From Acholeplasmatales bacterium (GTDB taxonomy: Bacteria > Bacillota_I > Bacilli_A > Acholeplasmatales > Acholeplasmataceae), in the NCBI GenBank assembly GCA_031284585.1, contig JAITXT010000021.1, positions 34,563 through 98,562 on the forward strand: a stretch of 64,000 nt of DNA, read 5' to 3'. Both the position numbers and the translations under genes were made by a program. Numbering within the stretch: position 1 is the first letter of the stretch; every line of letters starts with the position of its first letter. Under the pieces are notes generated by a model. It did no database searches. It was given only the letters and a program-made list of their open reading frames with translations, and was not told where the DNA came from. Below are positions 36,164 to 43,786 of this stretch, in pieces.

Positions 36164-37106
36164 ATATGAGAATAGAGCAGTAAGTGTAGGTGATTTATTA
36201 AAAGAGTATAGGGTGAAAAAAGAAGTAATAGATAAAGGAAAAATAATTTTTTTAGGGCTGGATCCTAATTTAGATGTTTATAATATTTCTGCCTCTTTTA
36301 GTTATAAAGGAAGGGAATATATTGCCGGAAGAATTGAAAAAAGAAATTCTGAAATTTCTAAAGTTGGCTTTTTTGAAAGAATTACTATTGATAAATATCA
36401 ATTTGTTGATAATTCATTAATAGATGATCTTCAAGATCCATCTATATCTTTAATAGATGATAAAATTATTCTTTGTGGAACAAAAATATTTTTAAATGAA
36501 GATAATAAAATAATTGATTGGTCAACTTTCTTTTATGAAGGAGTTAGTGTTACTGATTTCAAATTCTTAGGAAGTGCACCCAAACATATGAAAGATGTTA
36601 GGATTATTAAATATCAAGATAAGATTGCTTGTTTTACTAGACCTCAAGGTGGAAATAATGGACCTGGAAGAATTGGGTTTATTTTCCTCAAAGATTTAAG
36701 TGAATTAAATGCCGCTAATTTAAGTAAGGCAGCTATTTTAGATGAACATTTCATAAATACTGAATGGGGTGGAGTAAATCAGATTCATGTTCTTGCAAAT
36801 GGTCTTTTAGGTTGTATTGGTCATATTTCTAAAAAAGATCTTGTGAGGGGGTTAACTTATACTGCTATGGCTTTTGCTTTTGATCCTCTTACTTTTAGAA
36901 GAACTAAAATAAAAATAATCGGTGAAAGAAGTGATTACTTAGAAGGACCTTTCAAAAGAGATGATATAATTGATGTAGTTTTCCCAGGTGGAATTGTGCG
37001 AGTTGAAAATAATCAATCTATACTATATGCAGGAACTAGTGATTGCGAAGCTCAGTATATTAAAATAAAAGATCCTTTTCTTGAATATGAGAATTTAAAA
37101 ATTTAA
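36156..37106 (+). CDS. DUF1861 family protein (GH130-related propeller)
   Basis: About 316 residues from ATG 36156, which has AAAAGGAG at 36141-36148; an upstream start at 36129 would lie deeper in the AraC gene. The sequence follows the DUF1861 (MTP-1) family closely: VYNISASF, IAGRIEKRNSE, MKDVRIIKY, ACFTRPQGG, IGFIFLKDLSELNAAN, TEWGGVNQIHVL, DVVFPGGIVR and LYAGTSDCEAQYIKI. The fold is a five-bladed propeller of the type seen in GH130. The family has been linked to sugar phosphorylase loci; its reaction is not settled. Last gene of the operon. Confidence 0.9.
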   Translation: MFEYENRAVSVGDLLKEYRVKKEVIDKGKIIFLGLDPNLDVYNISASFSYKGREYIAGRIEKRNSEISKVGFFERITIDKYQFVDNSLIDDLQDPSISLIDDKIILCGTKIFLNEDNKIIDWSTFFYEGVSVTDFKFLGSAPKHMKDVRIIKYQDKIACFTRPQGGNNGPGRIGFIFLKDLSELNAANLSKAAILDEHFINTEWGGVNQIHVLANGLLGCIGHISKKDLVRGLTYTAMAFAFDPLTFRRTKIKIIGERSDYLEGPFKRDDIIDVVFPGGIVRVENNQSILYAGTSDCEAQYIKIKDPFLEYENLKI

Positions 37107-37118
37107 TATTTATTTACG

Positions 37119-38024
37119 TTAAATAGTATTATCTACTACTTCTTGAGGAGTAGTACTTAATTTTTCAAGGCGACTTTTAATCGTCTTGAAGAAAAATAAT
37201 GATAGAAGAGAACATAAGAATGTTCCGGAAAGACAAATAATAATATATAAAATATTTATATTGAATACTGATATTTTAAATTCAGGAAGACTATTATAGA
37301 TATCAGTTAAGAAGTCAACATAACCTGGCTTTGTAAATATAAAATTTTCATCAACGATTATATTAACAAAATAAATAATAACGTAATATATCAAAACTAG
37401 ATAAAATGATTTTATAAATAGTTTTATATCAATTTTTGCTCTATTAGTTAAGAAAATGTATATTGGATATACGATTAAACTATAGTGTAATAAATATGAA
37501 TCTATATTTTGAATAAACCAGATGGTTGGGAACCCTTCATTAAATCCCATAGAGATAGTTAATATTCCACCAAGTACTCCTAAAGAAAGAGTTAAATTTT
37601 TTATTAGTGAGTTATTTTTAATAAATAGTCCGATAAAAGTTATAACCGCCATGATATTACAAATGTTTAAAGGTAGAGTATCTGCAAATCTAAAACCAAA
37701 AAGTGGCCAGGTAATAAATCTAGATACTATGATAAAAAAACCAAGAGATGCTATTACAATTTCCGCAATTCTCTGTGACCGATCATTATATTTTGTATAA
37801 TAATAAATAATAAACGGAGTAACAAAACTAGATAAGAAAATATATATATGGAAAAAAGTTCCAAAGTCATAAGAATTTGACTGATATCTCCAGACTAAAT
37901 AGGTTACTATGTAAAATAAACCTAACCCTAAATCTAAATAAAGATTTCTGGTCTTTTTTTTGTAATTTAAAAAAATAACTAACCCCATTAACAATAAGCA
38001 TATTAAAACATCCACAACTATCAT
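37119..38024 (-). CDS. TMEM164/YwaF-family membrane protein
   Basis: A 301-residue protein with seven or so predicted membrane helices. The TIGR02206 (YwaF) family landmark LPLNICNI is present (usual form LPLHLCN), as is an N-terminal RYQSNSYD segment and an H-Y pair in the fifth helix. YwaF proteins are widespread in Firmicutes with no proven function; their eukaryotic relative TMEM164 is an acyltransferase in lipid remodelling. The ATG at 38024 follows a GAGGGG ribosome site. It converges with the glycan operon; only 12 bases separate the stop codons. Confidence 0.85.
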   Translation of the reverse strand: MIVVDVLICLLLMGLVIFLNYKKKTRNLYLDLGLGLFYIVTYLVWRYQSNSYDFGTFFHIYIFLSSFVTPFIIYYYTKYNDRSQRIAEIVIASLGFFIIVSRFITWPLFGFRFADTLPLNICNIMAVITFIGLFIKNNSLIKNLTLSLGVLGGILTISMGFNEGFPTIWFIQNIDSYLLHYSLIVYPIYIFLTNRAKIDIKLFIKSFYLVLIYYVIIYFVNIIVDENFIFTKPGYVDFLTDIYNSLPEFKISVFNINILYIIICLSGTFLCSLLSLFFFKTIKSRLEKLSTTPQEVVDNTI

Positions 38025-38285
38025 TTTTATCCCCTCTCTAAAAATAAACTAATCATTTTTCATTTAAATAGGAATATCATTATTATTTAGAGTTATTAGA
38101 TATTATCTTTTAATGAAATGTTATGTTTACCTTTCTTTTCTTTAATTATATCATTAATTTCTAAATATTTCTATAAAATAATTACTAATAAGATCTGAAA
38201 TATGAAATTAGATGCTAATTACTCCTCTAATTTATAATGTTATTTATAATAATTATAAATTATCATTTTATTTATTTATATTTGT

Positions 38286-38291
38286 TATAAT
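38286..38291 (+). promoter_or_regulatory. -10 element of the importer/GTPase operon
   Basis: TATAAT at 38286-38291, 35 bases before the start codon. The -35 region is not well conserved. GAGGAGG at 38314-38320 is the ribosome site. Confidence 0.5.
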
Positions 38292-38296
38292 TAATA

Positions 38297-38312
38297 TACT
38301 AGTTTTCTAGTA
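38297..38312. promoter_or_regulatory. Perfect palindrome at the transcript start
   Basis: TACTAG-TTTT-CTAGTA: six-base perfect arms with a four-base loop, beginning at about the expected transcript start and ending two bases before the Shine-Dalgarno. It could be a repressor site or a 5' hairpin that affects initiation. Confidence 0.4.
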
Positions 38313-38325
38313 AGAGGAGGTTTTT

Positions 38326-39372
38326 ATGAAAAAAAATGTATTTTTAATTTTAGTTGTATTTGCTTTGATTGGTTTTATATCCTGCACTAAAGAGGATAAG
38401 AGAACACTTAATATTAAAGTTGTTAGTCCAGATGGGGCGCCATTACTTAGTTTAGCTAAAGTGTGGACAGATAATGAAACTATTCTAGATGATTATACAG
38501 TAGATTATCAAAAATTAAGTGGAGCAGATGATTTGACAGCTCAACTTTTATCAAAAGAACCAGATTTTGCAATTGCTCCTATTAATATAGCTGCTAAAGT
38601 TTATAATGATGGTCTAGGTTATTTGTTTGCGGGAGTTTCTATTTGGGGAATTATGCATATAGTTTCTAATCAAAATATTCAATCTTTATCTGAACTTAAA
38701 GGAGAAAATGTTTTTGCTTTTGCTAAAGCAGGTACTCCTGGAATTACTATTCGTAGTATTTTATCACAAAATAATATTGAATTTACAGAAAATATAGATG
38801 GTTCAAAAGAGGCAGGTAAAGTAAATATTATTTATTTAGCTGATGCAGCTAATGTAAGAGAGGCTATTATAGTTGGAAAACTAAATAATATTGATGTTAA
38901 ATTTGCACTTTTACCAGAGCCAGTAGCAACCGCTATCGCTGGAGCGACGCTATCCTCTCCCCATGGAAGTTATTCTGCTAAAATTAATCTTGAAACAGAA
39001 TGGAAAAATAAAAATAATGGTAGTAGTTATCCACAGGCAGGACTTATTTTCCATGAAAGACTTTTGAAAAATGATAAAGCATTTGTTGATAAATTTATTG
39101 AAGCAGTAAAAGAATCTACTACTTGGGCATTTAATAATCCTGAAGAAGCAGGTAATTTAGCTAAGAATACGCTATTATCAACTGGTATTCCTAACGGTAC
39201 AGTAGTTAAAGCCGCTGTTCTTGCTGGAAGATTAAATTTAAGTTTTTTAGAGGCAAGTCTTTCTAAAGAAAGTGTGAATAATTATTTAACTATCATTAAA
39301 AATGATAACGCTAATAGTATTAATCTAATTGGCGGTAAATTACCTCGCGATGAGTTCTACTACCAAAAGTAA
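38326..39372 (+). CDS. ABC importer binding lipoprotein, NitT/TauT (SsuA/NMT1) type
   Basis: A 348-residue lipoprotein with Cys20 in GFISC. The mature part reads as a two-lobed SsuA/NMT1-type binding protein (VVSPDGAPLLSLAKVWTDN, ISWG-like VSIWGIMHIVSNQ, SLSELKGENVFAF, GTPGITIRSIL). Members of this type carry taurine, nitrate, thiamine precursors, riboflavin precursors or metal complexes. The substrate here is not evident; the cytoplasmic genes that follow argue against plain sulfonate uptake. SD GAGGAGG. Confidence 0.85.
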   Translation: MKKNVFLILVVFALIGFISCTKEDKRTLNIKVVSPDGAPLLSLAKVWTDNETILDDYTVDYQKLSGADDLTAQLLSKEPDFAIAPINIAAKVYNDGLGYLFAGVSIWGIMHIVSNQNIQSLSELKGENVFAFAKAGTPGITIRSILSQNNIEFTENIDGSKEAGKVNIIYLADAANVREAIIVGKLNNIDVKFALLPEPVATAIAGATLSSPHGSYSAKINLETEWKNKNNGSSYPQAGLIFHERLLKNDKAFVDKFIEAVKESTTWAFNNPEEAGNLAKNTLLSTGIPNGTVVKAAVLAGRLNLSFLEASLSKESVNNYLTIIKNDNANSINLIGGKLPRDEFYYQK

Positions 39373-40189
39373 GGAGATAAAATTAAAATATATCGATATA
39401 TTTCTCTATCCGCTAATTAGTTTTCTAATTATACTTTTACTTTGGACTTTGCTATCACTATTTGTAAATCAAAATGTGAAAGTTATTTTAGATCCAATAG
39501 AAACAGTAGAAAAAATTGGTATAGAGATGAAAGGTAAATACTTTTTTAAGGCAATTTTTGGTACCTTGGGTAAAAGTTTTATTAGTTTTTTTATCTCTTT
39601 TACGGCTGCTCTTCTCTTAAGTGTGCTATCATTTAACTTTAAAGTTGTTAAAAGAATTATTAGTCCAGTTATTAGTATCTTTAGATCAATACCAACTGCT
39701 GCAGTTATTCTTATTTTGCTCCTTTGTTTAGGGAGTAAAACATTACCAATTGCGGTAGCGATCCTAGTTGTTCTTCCACTTTCTTATCAAAATATTTTAT
39801 CAGGACTTGAAAATATAGACCCTAATTTAATTGAAATGGCTAGTACTTTTAAAGTATCTAAATTTAGACAAATAACAAATATTTATTTGCCTGGGGCACT
39901 GCCTAGTTTATTATCTTCGATTATTTCTAGTTTTGGACTTAATATAAAAGTAATAATTGCCGCAGAAGTTATGGGACTTCCTACAGTATCAATTGGATAT
40001 ATGATATTAATTTCTAAATCTGGACTTGAGTTTGATATAGCTTTTGTTTGGCTAGTCATCTCAGTTTTATTAAGTCTTTTCATGGAGATAATTTTAAAGA
40101 TAATATCTCGCTTATTGATGCCTTATAAATATGATGACGTAAGAAAAATAAAGAGATTTTTTGGAAGATTTAAAAAGGAGCATTTATGA
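39350..40189 (+). CDS. ABC importer permease, SsuC/NitT type
   Basis: A 279-residue permease from ATG 39350, with six hydrophobic helices (for example LISFLIILLLWTLLSL and AVILILLLCLG) and the family loop PNLIEMASTFKVSKFRQITNIYLPGALP, the SsuC-type EAA motif. TTG at 39329 is an alternative start. The gene overlaps the end of the binding-protein gene by 23 bases and has no good ribosome site, so coupled translation is likely. The stop overlaps the next start by four bases. Confidence 0.92.
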   Translation: MSSTTKSKEIKLKYIDIFLYPLISFLIILLLWTLLSLFVNQNVKVILDPIETVEKIGIEMKGKYFFKAIFGTLGKSFISFFISFTAALLLSVLSFNFKVVKRIISPVISIFRSIPTAAVILILLLCLGSKTLPIAVAILVVLPLSYQNILSGLENIDPNLIEMASTFKVSKFRQITNIYLPGALPSLLSSIISSFGLNIKVIIAAEVMGLPTVSIGYMILISKSGLEFDIAFVWLVISVLLSLFMEIILKIISRLLMPYKYDDVRKIKRFFGRFKKEHL

Positions 40190-40896
40190 TAACTTTTAAA
40201 AATATTAGTTTTTCTTATAAAGATGATATTGTTTTAGATGATTTCAATGATTTCTTTGAAGAAGATAAGATTAATTGTATTGTGGCACCTTCAGGTGCTG
40301 GAAAAACAACTTTACTAAATTTACTTGCAGGTTTAATAACCCCGTCAAGTGGCGTTATTTTGAATAAACCCACAAATATTAGTTATGTTTTTCAAGAAAC
40401 AAGACTTATTCCTGAAAAAACAGTTTTTAAAAATCTTGATTTTATCTTAAAGACGGTTATATTAGATAAAAATGAACGTTATTTAAAGATAATTGAATAT
40501 TTAAAAATAGTTGAACTTGAAGAAAAAATAGATAAATATCCTTTGCACTTATCAGGGGGCGAAAAACAAAGATTATCATTAATAAGGTCTTTTGTTTATC
40601 CATCAAGCATTCTATTATTAGATGAAGCATTTAAAAATTTAGATATCCAGATCAAAAGAAGTATTTTTTCTTATTTTCTTAAACTTTGGAATATTGAAAA
40701 AAGGACAGTTATTTTTGTAACTCATGAAATTGATGAAGCACTTCTTGTTGGAGATAATATTCATATCTATTCGAGAGAACCTTTAAAGCTCATGAAATTA
40801 ATTGAAATTGACCCCTCATTTGTTAGAACTAAGTTATATGATTCAAATATAGAAGAAATTAGAAAACAAGTTCTTTTGGAGATAGAGAAGTGGTAG
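40186..40896 (+). CDS. ABC importer ATPase, SsuB/NitT type
   Basis: A 236-residue ATPase: Walker A APSGAGKTT, Q-loop VFQETRLIPEKTV, signature LSGGEKQRLSLIRS, Walker B ILLLDEAF and H-loop FVTHEIDEALLVGD. The order and the DEALLLGD-like end place it with SsuB/NrtD ATPases. It energises the permease encoded just upstream. The stop overlaps the GTPase start by seven bases. Confidence 0.95.
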   Translation: MITFKNISFSYKDDIVLDDFNDFFEEDKINCIVAPSGAGKTTLLNLLAGLITPSSGVILNKPTNISYVFQETRLIPEKTVFKNLDFILKTVILDKNERYLKIIEYLKIVELEEKIDKYPLHLSGGEKQRLSLIRSFVYPSSILLLDEAFKNLDIQIKRSIFSYFLKLWNIEKRTVIFVTHEIDEALLVGDNIHIYSREPLKLMKLIEIDPSFVRTKLYDSNIEEIRKQVLLEIEKW

Positions 40897-41600
40897 ATAC
40901 TAGTAAAAAACAAAAGATTATTATTGTAGGGGGACCTCCTGCATCTGGTAAAACGTCAGTAGTTTGTGAATTAATTAAAATATTAAAATACGAGAAAAAT
41001 ATTGTAGGAGTATGCAAAATAGATTGTTTAAAATCTCTAGATTGTGAGACCTACAAGAAGATGGGAGTTTACTCAGTTTTAGGACTTTCTAAAGATACTT
41101 GTCCTGATCATTTTTTAGCTGTAAATTTAGAAGAAATTACTCTTTGGGGTGAAAAAAGGGGATTAGATACTCTATTTATCGAAACTGCGGGATTATGTCA
41201 TAGATGTGCACCAGCTACTAAAAATACAATTGCAATTTGTGTTCTTGACTGTACGCAAGGTATTGGAGTTCCAGAAAAAATAGGCCCTGTTCTTACTTCG
41301 GCTGATATAGTAATCATTACAAAAACGGACCTTGTTTCCCAAGCAGAAGCAGAGGTATTTTACCAAAGTATTAAGAATTTAAATGAAGATGCAGATATTA
41401 TTGAAGTTAACGGTACTACTGGTACAGGAGCAAATTATTTAAAAATAACCTTAGATAAAAAGAAATCAAGTAGTACTGTAGTAGGAGATACTTTACGTCA
41501 TGAAATGCCAAGTGCTATTTGTTCATATTGTGTTGGGGAAAGAAGAATAGGAAATATATTCCAACAGGGTATTGTATCAAAAATGGAGTTTGAAGAATGA
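40890..41600 (+). CDS. Cys-rich HypB/UreG-like GTPase
   Basis: A 236-residue P-loop GTPase from GTG 40890. Walker A is GGPPASGKT at 14-22; ETAG at 98-101 matches the switch II region of the HypB/UreG/CooC-like SIMIBI class; TKTD at 144-147 is the guanine motif. Cysteines are frequent and paired: Cys46, Cys52, Cys71, a C-x-x-C at 103-106 beside ETAG, and a C-x-x-C at 211-214 (CSYC) near the C-terminus. In HypB and UreG such residues bind nickel during metal insertion. Here the gene lies inside an importer operon, not beside hydrogenase or urease genes. Its start overlaps the ATPase stop. Confidence 0.8.
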   Translation: MVDTSKKQKIIIVGGPPASGKTSVVCELIKILKYEKNIVGVCKIDCLKSLDCETYKKMGVYSVLGLSKDTCPDHFLAVNLEEITLWGEKRGLDTLFIETAGLCHRCAPATKNTIAICVLDCTQGIGVPEKIGPVLTSADIVIITKTDLVSQAEAEVFYQSIKNLNEDADIIEVNGTTGTGANYLKITLDKKKSSSTVVGDTLRHEMPSAICSYCVGERRIGNIFQQGIVSKMEFEE

Positions 41601-42352
41601 ATTTCAATGAATTAACTATCATATCTGGGACTGATAAATTTGGGAATCCAGAAAAAGTGAGAGAAATAACTATCAAAATAGGGGAAATATATACGATAAT
41701 TGGTTTTACTGGTAGTGGTAAAAGTCAACTTATTCGAGATATTGAACAGCTCTCGCAAGGAGATACTATTACTAAAAGAAGAATTCTAATGGATGGATCT
41801 TTAATTGATTCTAAACATAGGTATATTCCTGAATTTAAAATAGTTGCCTATCTTACCCAGAACATGAATTATATAACCGATATGAAATGTGGTGATTTTC
41901 TTATTCTTAGAGCAACTTCAAGAAAATTTATGAATCCAAAAGAAAATGTAATTAAAATTATTGAAACTGCTAATAGTTTATGCGGGGAACCTATTTTAGA
42001 GAATATGAAGCTTACTAGTTTGTCTGGTGGGCAATCTAGAGCACTTATGATTGCTGATACAGCAATCAATGCTAAATCACCAATAATTTTGATTGATGAA
42101 ATTGAAAATGCAGGAATTGATAAAAAGAAAGCAATGGAGATTTTAGTAGATAATAATAAAATAGTGTTAGTAGTAACTCATGACCCGTATCTTGCTTTGT
42201 CTGGCTCTAAACGAATTGTAATGCTTAATGGAGGAATGGATAAATTAATTGAAACTTCCGAAAGTGAAGCGAAAATTCTAGACGAATTAAGAAAGTTAAA
42301 TGAATATAATTTAATTGTTCAGCGCAAGTTAAGAGAAGGAGAGGCTTTATAA
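41597..42352 (+). CDS. Free-standing ABC-type ATPase without permease partner
   Basis: A 251-residue ABC ATPase: Walker A GFTGSGKS, signature LSGGQSR, Walker B PIILIDEIENAG and H-loop VVTHDPY. The Q-loop region (AYLTQNMNYITDMKCGDFL) and the short helical domain are not of the SsuB type, and a second permease is absent, so it is unlikely to be a transport ATPase. Stand-alone ABC ATPases occur in cofactor and enzyme activation (for example component A2 of methyl-coenzyme M reductase). It overlaps the GTPase stop by four bases, suggesting tight coupling of the two. Confidence 0.8.
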   Translation: MNFNELTIISGTDKFGNPEKVREITIKIGEIYTIIGFTGSGKSQLIRDIEQLSQGDTITKRRILMDGSLIDSKHRYIPEFKIVAYLTQNMNYITDMKCGDFLILRATSRKFMNPKENVIKIIETANSLCGEPILENMKLTSLSGGQSRALMIADTAINAKSPIILIDEIENAGIDKKKAMEILVDNNKIVLVVTHDPYLALSGSKRIVMLNGGMDKLIETSESEAKILDELRKLNEYNLIVQRKLREGEAL

Positions 42353-42355
42353 ACT

Positions 42356-43297
42356 ATGGAAAATTTTAAAATTTATTGGAACAATATTTGTTTATTAAGA
42401 AAAAAGGAAGAAGAATTTATAAATTCCTTTTTTAGAAAGGAGAGTAATTATAATTTTGATATTACTTATTTTGGATTAGGTATGCCTTTAAAACTTAAAA
42501 GTAAAATAGTGGGGGATTTAGAAGAAAATAGTGATATCAATGCAGATCTCGTTATTTCAACCGAACTAGATATTTTTTGGGATAAAAATATCTTAGGTAA
42601 TAAAGATATTTTTAAGAACTTAAAAGATACTTTTGATATTAAAGATTATATTAAAAATTCAAATGTTCTTGCAAATGAAAAAAGTGAACTTTCTGCTTTC
42701 TTATTACTACCCGAGTTGATTTGTGTTAATACTTTAGCTTTAAATGGTTTAGAAGAACCACTAAGTTTAAAAGATTTGACTCTACCTAAATATAAGGGGC
42801 GTATTGTAATTGGGGGTAAAGATACTGCTGCTGGCAGGATTATAGCAATTTGTATTTGGTATCTTTATGGTCTTGATTATTTACTAAAGTTCATGGATAA
42901 CGTGAATTTTGTAAAAGTTCCTGCTATGGCTTTAGGGCTCCTCAAAAAAGGGGCTTATCCAATTGGTATCCTTCCTTCAATCTTAGCAGGAAGAGATTTA
43001 AAAACAATATTTCCTAGTGACGGTATTCCTGTGATACCAACATATGCTGTAATCCATAAAAATGCTAATTATATTCTAGCTAAAAAGTTTCTTGATTTTT
43101 TATTAGGAGAAGAATTTCAAGAATTTTATTCTTCGAGAGGATATCTCTTACCAGCTAATAAAAACATTAATTACTCAAAGGATTTATATCCAGAAAAAGA
43201 TTTGAATTTACTTTATCCAGCATGGGATTTTATTATGAATTTTGATATTAAAAAATTCTATGAAATTATGGATTCTCCTGAAACTTCTTTTAAATAA
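42356..43297 (+). CDS. Leaderless periplasmic-type binding protein (PBP2, ferric-type fold)
   Basis: A 313-residue protein starting MENFKIYWNN with no signal peptide or lipobox. The rest follows type 2 binding proteins of the AfuA/FbpA (COG1840) kind: ELICVNTLALNG, LSLKDLTLPKYKGRIVIGG-D-TAAGRI, GILPSILAGRDLKTIFP, IPTYAVIHKNANYILAKKFLDFLLG and QEFYSSRGYLLPANK. Such proteins normally work outside the membrane; the absence of an export signal in-frame with the neighbouring GTPase and ATPase points to a cytoplasmic binding step. It follows the ATPase by three bases. Last gene of the operon. Confidence 0.8.
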   Translation: MENFKIYWNNICLLRKKEEEFINSFFRKESNYNFDITYFGLGMPLKLKSKIVGDLEENSDINADLVISTELDIFWDKNILGNKDIFKNLKDTFDIKDYIKNSNVLANEKSELSAFLLLPELICVNTLALNGLEEPLSLKDLTLPKYKGRIVIGGKDTAAGRIIAICIWYLYGLDYLLKFMDNVNFVKVPAMALGLLKKGAYPIGILPSILAGRDLKTIFPSDGIPVIPTYAVIHKNANYILAKKFLDFLLGEEFQEFYSSRGYLLPANKNINYSKDLYPEKDLNLLYPAWDFIMNFDIKKFYEIMDSPETSFK

Positions 43298-43453
43298 AGT
43301 TTTTTCTTTTCATAAATTCTTAAATTTAATTTATCTAATTTTGAAATATTTATTTTAATTTAAAATCTAATAAAAAAAGTTATTTTTAGATTATTAATAT
43401 TTTATATTAAATTAGAAGTATAATATTATTAGTATTTTTAAGTGAGGGGAAAT
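43298..43453. other. AT-rich region before the small ORF
   Basis: A T-rich run after the operon end (43299-43312, without hairpin) is followed by AT-rich DNA ending in a promoter-like TATAAT (43419-43424). Confidence 0.4.
43419..43424 (+). promoter_or_regulatory. -10 element before the small ORF
   Basis: A perfect TATAAT at 43419-43424, 30 bases before the small ORF; the -35 region is weak. Together with the terminator at 43644 it would define a transcript of about 240 bases. Confidence 0.4.
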
Positions 43454-43570
43454 ATGGAAACAGTTGAGATTATCTATTTTAATATAAGTGCGTTTCTTCT
43501 TCGTGAGCAAGATTATATTTTTAATTTAAAATCTCTCTCTCTCTCTCTTAGAGAGTTATTTAAAAGGTAA
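43454..43570 (+). CDS. Small ORF of 38 codons with an in-frame TC repeat
   Basis: ATG 43454 follows a GAGGGGA ribosome site at 43444-43450. The peptide begins METVEIIYFN and ends in a basic tail (REL-FKR); a (TC)8-9 tract at 43532-43548 encodes Ser-Leu repeats in frame. No family is recognised. A promoter-like -10 lies upstream and a terminator downstream, so it could be a real small gene, or part of a leader RNA. A change of repeat number would shift the frame after about residue 27. There is no homologue I can name. Confidence 0.45.
   Translation: METVEIIYFNISAFLLREQDYIFNLKSLSLSLRELFKR
43532..43548. repeat. TC dinucleotide tract
   Basis: Seventeen bases of pure TC alternation, followed by TAGAGAG that can fold back on the tract (CTCTC 43543-43547 with GAGAG 43551-43555). 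Such tracts are prone to slipped-strand mutation. It lies about 240 bases upstream of the giant surface gene. Confidence 0.8.
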
Positions 43571-43603
43571 AACGGAATTTATATGAAAACTAAAGTTCCG
43601 TTT
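43570..43603 (+). other. Hairpin after the small ORF
   Basis: AAACGGAA (43570-43577) pairs with TTCCGTTT (43596-43603), an eight-base stem with an 18-base loop, directly at the stop codon of the small ORF. No T-tract follows. Confidence 0.5.
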
Positions 43604-43643
43604 AAGATAAAAATTAATTTATTGATAAATAGTTTTATAAAAG

Positions 43644-43669
43644 AAACGCGTTTTTTAGCGTTTTTTTTC
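43644..43669 (+). terminator. Terminator between the importer operon/small ORF and the giant gene
   Basis: AAACGC (43644-43649) pairs with GCGTTT (43658-43663) with an eight-base loop; the run of T continues to 43668. It separates the small transcript from the giant gene, which must have its own promoter between 43670 and 43786; I see no convincing one. Confidence 0.65.
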
Positions 43670-43786
43670 TATTGTAAGAAAAATATATTATTGAATCGGT
43701 GGCTACTATGCTAAGAAAAAAAATAAATTTTTTAGAAATTAAAAAGCACAAAAAAATATCTTGTATTTATTTAAAAGGAGAAAAAT
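43670..43786. other. Leader of the giant surface gene
   Basis: About 117 A-rich bases. A strong AAAAGGAG (43773-43780) serves the giant gene at 43787. A Lys-rich frame of 29 codons (43708-43797) has a GGTGG upstream and overlaps the giant start out of frame; it may be a leader peptide or chance. Confidence 0.4.

Larger units (their letters stand above)
38025..38325. other. Divergent upstream region of the YwaF-like gene and the importer operon
   Basis: A 300-base AT-rich stretch between divergently read genes. It contains the importer promoter and a short palindrome (separate entries). I see no RNA gene or riboswitch fold. Confidence 0.5.

Noticed and set aside
37111..37125. TATTTA-CGT-TAAATA hairpin between the DUF1861 and YwaF-like genes as terminator
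   Set aside because: Short weak stem, overlaps a stop codon, and has no T-tract.
40890..41600. GTPase as hydrogenase HypB or urease UreG proper
   Set aside because: No hydrogenase or urease genes nearby, and the HypB His-rich or CxxCGC N-terminus is absent; kept as HypB/UreG-like only.
43532..43555. TC tract read as part of a CRISPR or tandem array
   Set aside because: Only a simple dinucleotide run; there are no spaced repeats and no cas genes in the window.
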